Shown here piece after piece: positions 9,400 through 18,005 of a DNA stretch of 58,451 nucleotides. The stretch comes from Propylenella binzhouense (GTDB lineage: Bacteria > Pseudomonadota > Alphaproteobacteria > Rhizobiales > Afifellaceae). The notes beneath the pieces were generated by a model. That model made no database searches. It was not told the origin of the DNA and was given only the letters and a program-made list of their open reading frames with translations. The stretch is from contig NZ_SPKJ01000016.1 in the NCBI RefSeq assembly GCF_009866965.1, positions 1-58,451 on the forward strand. Reading direction: 5' to 3'. The position numbers and the translations under genes are program-made. Positions within the stretch are counted from its first letter, which is position 1. Each line of letters starts with the position of its first letter.

Positions 9400-10363
9400 G
9401 CGAGGTCTCGGGCCGCGCCCCGACATGGGAGATGATCTCGGCGGCGGCGAGCGAGCCGAGCATCCCGCATTCCGCATAGGCCATGTTGCGCGCGAGCCCG
9501 TAGAGGAAGCCCGACGCGAAGAGGTCGCCCGCGCCGGTCAGGTCCGCTATCCGCTCGACCGGGGCGGCCGGCACGCGCACCTCCTCCTCGCCCGCGAGCA
9601 CCATCGATCCGGCGGCGCCGAGCGTCACGACGGCGAGCGGCACGTCCTTCCGGAGCAGGCCGACCGCGGTCTCGAAGTCGCTCGTCTCGTAGAGCGCCAG
9701 CGCCTCGTGGTTGTTGGCGAAGACGATGTCGACCGCGCCGCCGCGCATGAGCTGAAGGAATTCCTCGCGGTAGCGCGACACGCAGAAGGAATCGGAGAGC
9801 GTGATCGCCACCCTGCGGCCCGCCGCATGCGCGATCCTCGAGGCTTCGCGGAACGCCTCCTTCGCCTTCGGGGGATCCCAGAGATAGCCCTCGAGATAGG
9901 TGATCTCCGCCGCCTCGACGGTCGCGCGGTCGATATCCGCCGGCGTCAGTTCCTGGCAGGCGCCGAGATGGGTGTTCATCGTGCGCTCGCTGTCCGGCGT
10001 GATCAGGATCATCGAGCGGGCGGTCGGGGCGCCGCCGACGAGGTCCGCGGTCGGGAAGTGGATTCCGAGCGCGTTCATGTCGTGGCGGTAGAAGCGGCCG
10101 AGATCGTCGTCGGCCACCTTGCCGATGAAGGCGGCGCGGCCGCCGAACGAGGCGACGCCCGCCGCCGTGTTGCCGGCGCAGCCGCCGGAGATCATGTGGG
10201 CCGGTCCCATGTGGCCGTAGAGCCGCTCCGCCTCCTCGGTGTCGATGAGCCGCATCGAGCCCTTCACCAGGCCCTCGCGGACGAGAAAGTCCTCCTCCGC
10301 ATGCGCGAGCACGTCCACGATGGCATTGCCGATCGTGAGGACGTCGAATTTCGTCTGGCTCAT
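9362..10363 (-). CDS. PfkB-family kinase, adenosine kinase-like
   Basis: A 333-residue ribokinase-fold kinase. The N-terminal signature GGCAGNTAAGVASFGG and the anion-hole/catalytic motif DLTGAGDLFASGF (catalytic Asp in GAGD) are intact. The beginning KFDVLTIGNAIVDVLAHAEEDFL matches alphaproteobacterial proteins annotated as adenosine kinases, which phosphorylate adenosine to AMP in purine salvage; other nucleoside or sugar substrates are possible. It is a single gene whose C-terminus overlaps the end of the PhyH gene. Confidence 0.88.
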   Translation of the reverse strand: MSQTKFDVLTIGNAIVDVLAHAEEDFLVREGLVKGSMRLIDTEEAERLYGHMGPAHMISGGCAGNTAAGVASFGGRAAFIGKVADDDLGRFYRHDMNALGIHFPTADLVGGAPTARSMILITPDSERTMNTHLGACQELTPADIDRATVEAAEITYLEGYLWDPPKAKEAFREASRIAHAAGRRVAITLSDSFCVSRYREEFLQLMRGGAVDIVFANNHEALALYETSDFETAVGLLRKDVPLAVVTLGAAGSMVLAGEEEVRVPAAPVERIADLTGAGDLFASGFLYGLARNMAYAECGMLGSLAAAEIISHVGARPETSLSRVAAQGGLPA

Positions 10364-10479
10364 CGGGTATCCCGCCTCTCTGTCGCCTCCCCGCTAAGGC
10401 CTCGCAGCGCCGAACGCAACACGCCGGCTTGAGCGGCCGCCGGGGCGATCCTATCTCCGGCCTCTCGCGGAGGAGCGCC

Positions 10480-11172
10480 ATGATCGGTGCGGCCATGCTG
10501 GCCTTCGAGCAGATCTTCTCGGCCCCGTTTCGCTCGGTGATGTGGAAGGCGCTCGCCTTGACCGTGGCGCTTCTCGCCGTGCTCTGGATCGCGCTGCAGC
10601 ACGTCGTGCTCTATCTCGTCGTGCTGCCCTTCCCCTGGCTCGAGACGGCGTTCTCGATCGTCTCCGGCGTCGGGATCGTGGTCGGGCTCGCCTTCTTCAT
10701 CGCGCCGGTCACCTCGCTCTTCGCCGGCCTCTTCCTCGACGACGTGGCGGAGGTGGTCGAACGCACCCATTATCCGGCCGATCCGCCCGGCCGCGCCATG
10801 CCGCTCGGCCGGTCGGTTCTCACCACGCTGCAGTTCACCGGCGTCGTAGTCCTCGTGAACCTCGTCGCGCTGCCGCTCGTGTTCCTGCTCGGCTTCGGCG
10901 TCATCGTCTTCTTCGTGGCGAACGGCTACCTGCTCGGCCGCGAATATTTCGAGCTCGCCGCCCTCCGCTTCCACTCGCACGAGACGACGCGCGCGCTGAG
11001 GCTGCGCAACAGCGGGCGCGTCTTCCTCTCCGGCCTGGCGATCGCCGCCTTCCTGTCGGTCCCGCTCCTGAACCTCTTCACGCCGCTCTTCGCGACCGCC
11101 TTCATGGTGCATGTCCAGAAGCGGATCTCCGCGCGCGAGAGCGGCGCCGGCGGCGTGCTCGCGCCGGCCTGA
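10480..11172 (+). CDS. EI24/CysZ-like integral membrane protein
   Basis: A 230-residue protein with about five hydrophobic segments and the EI24-domain motif GREYFELAALRFHSHETTRALR close to the C-terminus. The ATG at 10480 follows a GGAGGA site; upstream in-frame starts extend into noncoding sequence. The EI24 superfamily includes the sulfate transporter CysZ, but generic EI24 proteins of alphaproteobacteria have no proven substrate and no sulfur-assimilation genes are adjacent. Confidence 0.8.
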   Translation: MIGAAMLAFEQIFSAPFRSVMWKALALTVALLAVLWIALQHVVLYLVVLPFPWLETAFSIVSGVGIVVGLAFFIAPVTSLFAGLFLDDVAEVVERTHYPADPPGRAMPLGRSVLTTLQFTGVVVLVNLVALPLVFLLGFGVIVFFVANGYLLGREYFELAALRFHSHETTRALRLRNSGRVFLSGLAIAAFLSVPLLNLFTPLFATAFMVHVQKRISARESGAGGVLAPA

Positions 11173-11204
11173 CGCCCGCCGGCCGCGCGGCCGGCCCGCT
11201 CCGC

Positions 11205-11218
11205 TTGACCTCCGTCAA
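11205..11218. promoter_or_regulatory. FNR/FixK-type binding site upstream of an unknown gene
   Basis: TTGACCTCCGTCAA is a perfect dyad TTGAC-N4-GTCAA, the form bound by FNR, Anr, FixK and FnrL oxygen-responsive regulators. It lies 119 bases upstream of the 132-residue gene at 11338. The -10 region expected 32 bases downstream (about 11240-11245) is not well matched, so promoter architecture is uncertain. Confidence 0.6.
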
Positions 11219-11337
11219 GGCTGCCGCTTCGGGCGTGATCTACGTCCGCGGCTGAATTCGACGGAATTTCCGAGGCCCGAGAACGGCGCGGCCGATGGCT
11301 GCGTTGTGCTTGCGAGGCAGACTGGAGCGAGAATGCC

Positions 11338-11736
11338 ATGACCCCCAACGCCGACGTGAACGACCGCGGCTCGATCGAGCGCCTCTACCCCTATGCGGCG
11401 TTCGAGGCCGATGCGGGCGCGAACTCGATGGCGAAGGCCGAGACCCGGCACGGCATCCGGATCGAGACCGTGCCGGACGCCTCGGGCGCATTCCGGATCG
11501 CGCGGGCGAGCCACGCGCCGGCAGATTTCGAGGAGATGAAGGCGCACGGATTCGTCTGCCCCTATATGGGCCGTGCCTACGGCTTCTTCCGGCTCTCCGG
11601 CGGGATGCGCGGCGCCGTCACCGAGGAGCGCGACATCTTCGACCCGCTGCGGGACGAATATGAGGGCTTCATCGACACCATCATCGGCACCGCCCGCGAA
11701 CTGGCGCGCGCACCGGCCCCGACCCGGGAGAACTGA
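11338..11736 (+). CDS. Conserved-looking protein of unknown function, 132 residues
   Basis: I do not recognise a family. The protein is soluble and mildly acidic, with no signal peptide or membrane segment. The stretch AHGFVCPYMGRAYGFFRLSGG carries a lone Cys and several aromatics, and the C-terminal part FDPLRDEYEGFIDTIIGTARELA is predicted helical. Codon use matches its neighbours (third positions mostly G/C), which supports a real gene. An FNR-type box upstream suggests expression when oxygen is limiting. Confidence 0.65.
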   Translation: MTPNADVNDRGSIERLYPYAAFEADAGANSMAKAETRHGIRIETVPDASGAFRIARASHAPADFEEMKAHGFVCPYMGRAYGFFRLSGGMRGAVTEERDIFDPLRDEYEGFIDTIIGTARELARAPAPTREN

Positions 11737-11888
11737 CGGGCAGTCCGGTCCCGGCCGGACCCGCGGACTGTTGCATCGGGGCCGCAATCGCGGCGCTTCG
11801 GCCACGCTTGCCCGTTCCGCCTGGAACGGGCCGTACTTCTGTCGGATTTCACGCCGAGGCGAATTCGATCGCCGTTCGGAGTGTCATC

Positions 11889-12572
11889 TTGTTCGACAGA
11901 CGCCTCTTTCTCGCGGCCGGCGCGGCCGCGCTGCTTGCCGGCTGCACCCAGACCGGCCTCCTGTTCCGCAACGCCACCCCGGGAAGCGGGCTTCTCGTGC
12001 CGGACACCGACGAGCCGTTCCGCGTGGCGCCCGTCGATCTCAGCCGCATCCCGCCGCAATATCGCCGCCAGTTCGTCGCGGACCCGACCGGCGAGCCGCC
12101 CGGCACCATCGTCGTCGATCCCGATGCGCGCTTCCTCTATCTCGTGATGAAGGACGGCGAGGCGCTGCGCTACGGCGTCGGCGTCGGCCGCGAGGGCTTC
12201 GGCTGGTCGGGGACGGCGCGGATCGCGCGGAAGGCGAAGTGGCCGACCTGGACGCCGCCGGTCGAGATGCAGCAGCGGGATCCGATGGCGCGCGAATATG
12301 CAGACGGCATGCCCGGCGGCCCCGCCAACCCGCTCGGCGCGCGGGCCCTCTATCTCTACCAGGGCGGTCGCGACACGCTCTACCGGATCCACGGGACCGC
12401 CGAACCGGATTCGATCGGCCGCGCCGTCTCCTCCGGCTGCATCCGCCTCCTCAATGCCGACGTGATCGACCTCTATGACCGGGTGCCGATCGGGACGCGG
12501 GTGGTCGTCCGGCCGTCCCACGGCGGTTTCGGCGGCTTCGTCGCCCAGCTGAAATCCTCCGTCGGCATGTAG
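11889..12572 (+). CDS. L,D-transpeptidase (YkuD/ErfK family) lipoprotein
   Basis: A 227-residue peptidoglycan-modifying enzyme. The TTG at 11889 with CGGAG seven bases upstream yields a short lipoprotein signal with lipobox LLAGC, so it should be anchored to a membrane facing the periplasm. The YkuD catalytic region is complete: an IHGTAEPDSIGRAVSSGCIR block with His and the nucleophilic Cys of SSGCIR. Such enzymes form 3-3 cross-links or attach proteins to peptidoglycan. An earlier ATG-type start at 11808 would remove the signal from the N-terminus and is disfavoured. Confidence 0.88.
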   Translation: MFDRRLFLAAGAAALLAGCTQTGLLFRNATPGSGLLVPDTDEPFRVAPVDLSRIPPQYRRQFVADPTGEPPGTIVVDPDARFLYLVMKDGEALRYGVGVGREGFGWSGTARIARKAKWPTWTPPVEMQQRDPMAREYADGMPGGPANPLGARALYLYQGGRDTLYRIHGTAEPDSIGRAVSSGCIRLLNADVIDLYDRVPIGTRVVVRPSHGGFGGFVAQLKSSVGM

Positions 12573-12667
12573 GGCCGGGCTGCGGGCGGGCGTTCACGCC
12601 GAAGTGACGGTCCCGGCCTTTACGGAGGGGCCGGGCCGTCGAACCATCGCCGAGATGGAGGCGCGGA

Positions 12668-13057
12668 ATGGACGGACACGGCCGCTTCTGCTGGAACGAG
12701 CTGATGACGCGCGACGTCGAGGGCGTGAAGGCGTTCTATGCCGCGGCGCTCGGCTGGCGCTACGACGGCATGCCGATGCCCGACGGCACCTATTGGGTGA
12801 TCATGGGTGACGGGCCGAAGCCGATCGGCGGCATCCTCGACATCTCCGCCCCGGTCTGGGAAGGGGTGCCGGCCTGCTGGTTCGCCTATGTGGCCGTCGA
12901 CGACGTCGATGCCCGGGTGGCCGCGGCCGAGCGGCTCGGCGCGACCATCCACAAGGCGCCCTTCGACATTCCGGGCGTCGGGCGGATCGCCATCGTCGGC
13001 CAGCCGGACGGCGCCGCCATCGGCTGGATGACGCCGGTGCCGGAACTCGGGAACTGA
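12668..13057 (+). CDS. VOC-family (glyoxalase-like) protein
   Basis: A 129-residue two-module VOC protein: FCWNELMTRDVEGVKAFYAAALGW at the N-terminus and VAVDDVDARVAAAERLGATI, IVGQPDGAAIGWM in the second half. This subgroup resembles actinobacterial and proteobacterial 27-kDa-antigen-like glyoxalases, but with a single repeat. The function is unknown. It is distinct from the VOC protein at 5101-5499. The start is the first ATG after GATGGAGGCGCGGA, which contains a usable GGAGG. Confidence 0.82.
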   Translation: MDGHGRFCWNELMTRDVEGVKAFYAAALGWRYDGMPMPDGTYWVIMGDGPKPIGGILDISAPVWEGVPACWFAYVAVDDVDARVAAAERLGATIHKAPFDIPGVGRIAIVGQPDGAAIGWMTPVPELGN

Positions 13058-13132
13058 GCGCGCCCGCTTCCGCCTTCTTGACCTTGCCCGCCCGATCCGG
13101 CCATCTCCGCTCCGATTTTCCCTGGAGGCGGC

Positions 13133-13693
13133 ATGGACGAACGCGCAGAGCTTTTCGAGCTGATCCGGAGCCGCTCGTTCCGGAAGGGCGGCACGTTCAC
13201 GCTCGTTTCGGGGCGGACGAGCACGATCTACTTCAACCTGAAGCCGACCATGCTGCATCCGCTCGGTGCGCGGCTGATCGGCGCGGCGGTCGCCGCGCGC
13301 GCGGCGGAGCTCGGGGCCGACTATGTCGGCGGCCTGGAGATGGGCGCCGTCCCGATCGTCTCCGCGACCGCCGCGATGAGCGCCGTGGCCGGCCGTCCGA
13401 TCGGGGCGGTGTTCGTCCGCAAGGAGGTGAAGGACCACGGGACCAGGAGCCTGGTCGAGGGACTTGCCGACGGCGAGAGCCTGGCGGGCAAGCGGGTCCT
13501 CGTCGTCGAGGACGTCACGACGACCGGAGGCTCGGCCCTGAAGGCGGTCGCGAAGCTCCGGCAGGACGGCGCCGTCGTTTCCGACGTGATCACGATCGTC
13601 GAGCGCGAGGAGGGCGCGACGGAGGCCTTCGTCCAGGCCGGCCTCGCCCTCCACTGGCTCTACCGGAAGACGGAGTTCGGCAGCGAGACGTGA
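13133..13693 (+). CDS. pyrE: PyrE, orotate phosphoribosyltransferase
   Basis: A 186-residue enzyme that converts orotate and PRPP to OMP in pyrimidine synthesis. The PRPP-binding loop is VVEDVTTTGGSA, and SGRTSTIYFNLKPTMLHP and the flexible-loop block FVRKEVKDHGT are characteristic. The ATG follows a GGAGG at 13123-13127. It stands alone, with an unrelated convergent gene 14 bases after its stop. Confidence 0.94.
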   Translation: MDERAELFELIRSRSFRKGGTFTLVSGRTSTIYFNLKPTMLHPLGARLIGAAVAARAAELGADYVGGLEMGAVPIVSATAAMSAVAGRPIGAVFVRKEVKDHGTRSLVEGLADGESLAGKRVLVVEDVTTTGGSALKAVAKLRQDGAVVSDVITIVEREEGATEAFVQAGLALHWLYRKTEFGSET

Positions 13694-13707
13694 GCCCGGC
13701 TGCCGCC

Positions 13708-14574
13708 TCAGAAGAGCCCGACGGGGAAATAGCGGAGATAGATCTCTTCGTAGCGCCCCGACTGGTGCACCTCGCGGAGCGCGTAGTCGAGCGCGGCCCG
13801 CAGCCTGCGGTCGTCCGGGCGGACGAGGATCGTCAGCCCGTCGCCGAAATAGCGGTCGTCGAGATAGGGGCCGCCCGCGAAGCGGCAGCAGCCGGCGGCC
13901 TCCGGCCCGTCGAGCCAGAAGGCGAGGCTCACCGCGTCGGCGAAGACGGCGGGGATCGTGCCTTCCTTCACTTGGTCGAGCGCGGTCCGGAGCGACAGAT
14001 AGCAGACCGCCTTCGCGCTCGGGAAGAAGCGCTGGAGATAGGCCTGATGGGCGGTGCCGCAGACGGTGCCGATGAAGGCGTCGAGCCCCTTCGCCGCCGG
14101 GTCGAACGTGCCCTCTTTCCGGGCGACGAAGCGGCCGGGGATCTTCAGGTAGGGATTGGTGGCAAGCAGCTTCGACCCGTCATTCGCGAGGCCGGCGATG
14201 ACGGCGTCGCCGGCGCGGTCGAGGAGCGCCTGCCCGAGCGTCCCGAACGGCCGCGTCTGGACCGCGCAGCGCACCTCGAGCACGTCGCAGATGGCGCGCA
14301 CGAGATCGACGTTGAAGCCCATCAGCACGCCGCGCCGGTCGCGATAGGAGAAGGGCGGAAAGTCGTCCGTCATCAGGAAGCGGATCGCGCCGATGGTGGC
14401 GGGCGTCGGGCGCTCCAGGCGGGCGCGCGGATCCCAGAAGTTCGGAATGACCACCGGGTCCTGGGCGGCCGGCGTCGCGGCGTCGGCGTCCGGCGCGGCG
14501 CCGGCCGATGCCGGCAGGGCCGCCAGCGGCAGGAGCATCGCCAGGATCAGGAGGGCGTGTCGCAAGCTTCGCAT
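13708..14574 (-). CDS. Periplasmic solute-binding protein, family 3 (amino-acid-type)
   Basis: A 288-residue binding protein with a signal peptide (hydrophobic core near residues 8-25, then a small-residue cleavage site). The SBP_bac_3 fold is shown by FLMTDDFPPFSYRDRRGVLMGFNVDLVRAICDVL, DAVIAGLA and the C-terminal ALDYALREVHQSGRYEEIYLRYFP. Members deliver polar amino acids to an ABC importer or act as sensory or enzymatic domains (for example cyclohexadienyl dehydratase). No permease or ATPase lies next to it, so it is an orphan. Confidence 0.85.
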   Translation of the reverse strand: MRSLRHALLILAMLLPLAALPASAGAAPDADAATPAAQDPVVIPNFWDPRARLERPTPATIGAIRFLMTDDFPPFSYRDRRGVLMGFNVDLVRAICDVLEVRCAVQTRPFGTLGQALLDRAGDAVIAGLANDGSKLLATNPYLKIPGRFVARKEGTFDPAAKGLDAFIGTVCGTAHQAYLQRFFPSAKAVCYLSLRTALDQVKEGTIPAVFADAVSLAFWLDGPEAAGCCRFAGGPYLDDRYFGDGLTILVRPDDRRLRAALDYALREVHQSGRYEEIYLRYFPVGLF

Positions 14575-14669
14575 CGCGCTGTGTCGGCGCCTTTCACGCT
14601 GGTCGATCGCCCCCCTCGGGCACTTCTACTAGACGGAACCGGGGCCGGCCGGAAGCGGTCGGCGGCAGG

Positions 14670-15275
14670 ATGCTCGACGGCATCGCGCGGAAGCTGATCG
14701 GGCCGGCCGTCGAGCAGGCGGGGCGGCGCCTCGCGGCGCGCGGGATCGGCGCGGATGCGGTCACCTGGACCGGCTTCGCCCTGGGGCTCGCCGCCTTCGC
14801 GGCCATCTGGGCGGCCTATTTCCACACGGCCGCGCTCCTGGTGCTGGCGAGCCGGCTCTGCGACGGGCTCGACGGCGCCGTCGCGCGCCACAGCCGCAGG
14901 ACGGATCGCGGCGGCTTCCTCGACATCGTGCTCGATTTCGCCTTCTACGGCCTGGTGCCGCTCGGATTCGTGCTCGCCGATCCGGCGCGGAACGCGGTCG
15001 CCGGGGCGGTGCTGCTGTTCAGCTTCTACGTGAACGGCGCGAGCTTCCTGGCCTATGCCGTGATGGCCGAGAAGCGGCGGCTCGCCACCGCGATCAGGGG
15101 CGAGAAGTCGCTCTACTTCACCGCCGGGCTCGCCGAGGCGACGGAGACGCTCGCCGCCTTCCTCCTCGCCTGCCTCGCGCCCGCCGCCTTTCCGGCCGTC
15201 GCCTATGTCTTCGCCGCCATGACGCTCGTCACCGCGGGCGCGCGGGTCCTCGCCGCGCTCCGCGCCTTCGGCTGA
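14670..15275 (+). CDS. CDP-alcohol phosphatidyltransferase family protein
   Basis: A 201-residue integral membrane enzyme. The family signature is present as DGLDGAVARHSRRTDRGGFL followed by DIVLD, giving the metal-binding aspartates. About five to six hydrophobic segments follow. The family moves a CDP-linked headgroup or diacylglycerol to an alcohol acceptor during phospholipid synthesis; which reaction is catalysed here cannot be read from the sequence. The ATG at 14670 was chosen because the protein then begins just before the first conserved helix. Confidence 0.85.
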   Translation: MLDGIARKLIGPAVEQAGRRLAARGIGADAVTWTGFALGLAAFAAIWAAYFHTAALLVLASRLCDGLDGAVARHSRRTDRGGFLDIVLDFAFYGLVPLGFVLADPARNAVAGAVLLFSFYVNGASFLAYAVMAEKRRLATAIRGEKSLYFTAGLAEATETLAAFLLACLAPAAFPAVAYVFAAMTLVTAGARVLAALRAFG

Positions 15276-16490
15276 TCAGGAGGCCCGGCGCAGCTCGGAC
15301 GGCACCGCGGTGTCGAGCGCGCGCAGGAGGTCCTCGACCAGATCCTCCGGGTCCTCGAGACCCACCGAGAGCCGCAGCAGGCCGTCGCCGATGCCGAGCG
15401 CCGCACGCTCCTCGTCGCTGAGCCGCTGATGCGTGGTGGTCGCCGGGTGGGTCACCAGGCTCTTGGCGTCGCCGAGATTGTTGGAGATGCGGACCACCTC
15501 GAGCGCGCGCGACACCGCGAAGGCGCCGGCCTTGCCGCCCTTAACCTCGAACGCCACCATGGTGCCGCCGGCCGTCATCTGCCGCCGGGCGATCCCGGCC
15601 TGCGGATGGTCGTCCCGGCCCGGATAGAACAGGCGCGCGATCGCGGGATGGCCGGCGACGGCGTCGGCGATGCGCGCGGCCGACGCGGCCTGCCGCTCGA
15701 CCCTCACCGGCAGCGTTTCGAGCGACTTCAGGAGGACCCAGGCGTTGAAGGGGCTGAGCGAGGGCCCGGTATGCTTCAGGTAGGGCGCGAGCTTGCCCTC
15801 GACCCATTCGGCGTCGGACAGCACGACGCCGCCGAGGCAGCGGCCCTGCCCGTCTATGTGCTTGGTGGCGGAATAGACGACGGTGTGGGCGCCGAGCGCG
15901 AGCGGCTGCTGGAAGAGCGGGGTCGCGAACACGTTGTCGACGACGAGGCGGGCGCCGGCCTCCCGCGCGATCGCCGCGACCGCCTGGATGTCGATCAGCT
16001 CGAGCGTCGGGTTGGCCGGGCTCTCCAGGAAGAAGGTGCGGGTCTCCGGCCGCACCGCGTTCCGCCACGCATCGAGGTCGGTGCCGTCGACGAGCGTCGA
16101 GGCGACGCCGAAGCGCGGCAGGAGTTCGGCGATGATGTACTGGCAGGAGCCGAAGAGCGCCCGCGAGGCGACCACGTGGTCGCCGGCCTTGAGGTCGCAG
16201 GTGAGGGCCGCGTTGACGGCCGCCATGCCGCTCGCCACGGCGCGTGCGGCTTCCGCGCCCTCGAGCAGGCACATGCGCTCCTCGAACATCGCGACGGTCG
16301 GATTGGCGTAGCGCGAATAGACGAAGCCCGGGTCGTCGCCGTTGAAGCGGGCCTCCGCCGCCTCGCCGGTGTCGTAGACGAAGCCCTGGGTCAGGAACAT
16401 CGCCTCGGAGGTTTCGCCGAACTGCGAGCGCATCGTGCCGCCATGGACCAGCCTGGTGGCGGGGCGAAGCTCTCTCTTCTCAGCGGACAT
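15276..16490 (-). CDS. metZ: MetZ, O-succinylhomoserine sulfhydrylase
   Basis: A 404-residue PLP enzyme of the Cys/Met metabolism family that makes homocysteine from O-succinylhomoserine and sulfide. The PLP lysine is in YSATKHIDGQGR, with YSRYANPTV, SGMAAVNAAL, ESPANPTLELIDI and SVGLEDPEDLVEDL also diagnostic. The start ATG at 16490 follows a GGAGAGAG site. Immediately upstream are a SAM-II riboswitch and an intrinsic terminator, so expression should fall when S-adenosylmethionine is abundant; this also supports the methionine-synthesis assignment over other sulfhydrylases. Confidence 0.95.
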   Translation of the reverse strand: MSAEKRELRPATRLVHGGTMRSQFGETSEAMFLTQGFVYDTGEAAEARFNGDDPGFVYSRYANPTVAMFEERMCLLEGAEAARAVASGMAAVNAALTCDLKAGDHVVASRALFGSCQYIIAELLPRFGVASTLVDGTDLDAWRNAVRPETRTFFLESPANPTLELIDIQAVAAIAREAGARLVVDNVFATPLFQQPLALGAHTVVYSATKHIDGQGRCLGGVVLSDAEWVEGKLAPYLKHTGPSLSPFNAWVLLKSLETLPVRVERQAASAARIADAVAGHPAIARLFYPGRDDHPQAGIARRQMTAGGTMVAFEVKGGKAGAFAVSRALEVVRISNNLGDAKSLVTHPATTTHQRLSDEERAALGIGDGLLRLSVGLEDPEDLVEDLLRALDTAVPSELRRAS

Positions 16491-16507
16491 GGTCTCTCTC
16501 CAAACGC

Positions 16508-16544
16508 AAAAACCCGGCCGCGGGCATGCGCCGGGACCGGGGTT
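16508..16544 (-). terminator. Intrinsic terminator in the metZ leader
   Basis: On the minus strand the leader carries a G+C-rich hairpin beginning AACCCCGGTCCCGG and closing CGGCCGGGTT, followed directly by five U residues. It lies between the SAM-II aptamer and the metZ ribosome-binding site, which fits transcription attenuation. Confidence 0.75.
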
Positions 16545-16552
16545 CTCACCTC

Positions 16553-16612
16553 CGGCCTTTTAGCGTCATGGTTTAACGTGGTCGCAAGCCGGCCGGCACA
16601 AATCACCACGAA
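16553..16612 (-). ncRNA. SAM-II riboswitch upstream of metZ
   Basis: The minus-strand sequence from 16612 shows all conserved SAM-II blocks in order: CGTGGTGATTTG (5' P1 strand and U-rich J1/2), a GGCTTGC loop segment, ACCACGTTAAA (3' P1 strand plus the A-rich joining region), and GCTAAAAGG (3' pseudoknot strand). P1 forms by pairing CGTGGT (16610-16605) with ACCACG (16582-16577). SAM-II binds S-adenosylmethionine and controls metA/metX/metZ-type genes almost exclusively in Alphaproteobacteria. Location 63-122 bases before metZ is as expected. Confidence 0.92.
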
Positions 16613-16690
16613 ACCGGCGCATAGACCGTGCCGGCCTTGGCGTCAACCGCGCCGTCCGGTAACGAACGGCGAGGACGTGCGGGGCGTGGC

Positions 16691-17779
16691 GTGACGGGAA
16701 TTCTGCCGGACAGGGAGATCGAGGACTTGGCGGCGTCGGGCGCGCTCCGCTTCGCCGCGCCGCCGGTGGCCGGGCAGGTGCAGCCGGCGAGCCTCGACCT
16801 CCGCCTCGGCGCGGTCGCCTACCGCGTCCGCGCGAGCTTCCTGCCCGGGCCGGAGCATTCCGTCGCCGACAAGCTCGACCGGCTCGCGCTCCACCGCTTC
16901 GATCTCGCGGACGGGGCGGTCCTGGAGACCGGCTGCGTCTATATCGTGCCGGTGCTCGAGGCGCTGGCGCTCGCCCCCGACGTCTCGGCGAGCGCCAATC
17001 CGAAGAGCTCGACGGGCCGGCTCGACGTGTTCACCCGGCTCATCGTCGACCGCGCCCGCGCCTTCGACCAGGTGCCGGCGGGCTATGCCGGCCCGCTCTA
17101 TCTCGAGATCAGCCCGCGCACCTTTCCGGTCCTGGTGCGGACGGGATCGCGGCTGTCGCAGATCCGCTTCCGCCGCGGCGCCACCGCGCTCGATGACGAG
17201 GCGCTGCGCCTGCTCCACGCCGAGGCGAGGCTCGCCTCCGGCCGGCCGCACTTCGCGAACGGCCTCGCTGTCTCGATCGACCTCGAGGGCGGCCCGGGCG
17301 GGCTCGTCGGCTTCCGGGCGAAGCGCCATACCGGCGTCGTCGACGTCGACCGCACCGGCGGCTACGACGTCGAGGAGTTCTGGGAGCCGCTGAGGCGGCG
17401 CGGCCGCGCCGAGCTCGTGCTCGATCCCGACCAGTTCTACATCCTCGTCTCGGCGGAAGCGGTGCACGTGCCGCCGGGCTACGCCGCCGAGATGGTGCCG
17501 TTCGATCCGCTGATGGGCGAGTTCCGGGTGCATTATGCCGGCTTCTTCGACCCCGGCTTCGGGCACGATTCCGCCGGCGGCGGCGGCAGCCGCGCCGTGC
17601 TTGAGGTGCGCAGCCACGAGGTGCCGTTCATCCTGGAGCACGGCCAGACCATCGCGCGGCTCGTCTACGAGCGCCTCGGCGCCGCGCCGCGACGCCTCTA
17701 CGGCGCGGAGCTCGGGTCGCACTACCAGGCCCAGGGCCTGAAGCTCTCCAAGCACTTCCGCGTGCCGGAGGGCGCCTGA
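16691..17779 (+). CDS. dcd: Long-form 2'-deoxycytidine 5'-triphosphate deaminase
   Basis: A 362-residue protein with the N-terminus TGILPDREIEDLAASGALRF and DCD blocks PASLDLRLG, SANPKSSTGRLDVFTRLI and FVP-type beta-barrel strands. It is about twice the length of E. coli Dcd and matches the tandem long form (PF06559) annotated as dCTP deaminase in alphaproteobacteria. The predicted role is dCTP to dUTP conversion for thymidylate supply. The GTG at 16691 is preferred to one at 16628 because the family N-terminus begins there; the gene diverges from metZ. Confidence 0.88.
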   Translation: MTGILPDREIEDLAASGALRFAAPPVAGQVQPASLDLRLGAVAYRVRASFLPGPEHSVADKLDRLALHRFDLADGAVLETGCVYIVPVLEALALAPDVSASANPKSSTGRLDVFTRLIVDRARAFDQVPAGYAGPLYLEISPRTFPVLVRTGSRLSQIRFRRGATALDDEALRLLHAEARLASGRPHFANGLAVSIDLEGGPGGLVGFRAKRHTGVVDVDRTGGYDVEEFWEPLRRRGRAELVLDPDQFYILVSAEAVHVPPGYAAEMVPFDPLMGEFRVHYAGFFDPGFGHDSAGGGGSRAVLEVRSHEVPFILEHGQTIARLVYERLGAAPRRLYGAELGSHYQAQGLKLSKHFRVPEGA

Positions 17780-17857
17780 CCCGGCCCGCCCGAGCCGGCC
17801 GGCATCGCCGCGAGGCACTTTCAATGCGCCCGCCGATCGGCTAATCATCGTGCCGTC

Positions 17858-17932
17858 GCGGGCGTAGTTCAGTGGTAGAACGTCAGCTTCCCAAGCTGAA
17901 TGTCGTCGGTTCGATCCCGATCGCCCGCTCCA
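17858..17932 (+). tRNA. tRNA-Gly (anticodon CCC)
   Basis: A complete cloverleaf can be drawn. The acceptor GCGGGCG pairs with CGCCCGC (17922-17928), the D arm is GTAGTTCAGTGGTAGAAC, the anticodon stem TCAGC/GCTGA encloses loop TTCCCAA with anticodon CCC, and the T loop is GGTTCGATCC. The discriminator base is T and CCA is encoded at 17930-17932. It decodes GGG. The preceding 78 bases after dcd contain no clear promoter. Confidence 0.95.
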
Positions 17933-18005
17933 CCTTCCTGCGCAGCGCCGACTTCGCCGGGCCGGGCCCTCAATCGCGGCGGAGCCGCCGGAACGCGGGA
18001 CTGCG

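Noticed and set aside
13070-13100. TTGACC near 13078 as a -35 for pyrE
   Set aside because: No acceptable -10 element 16-18 bases downstream.
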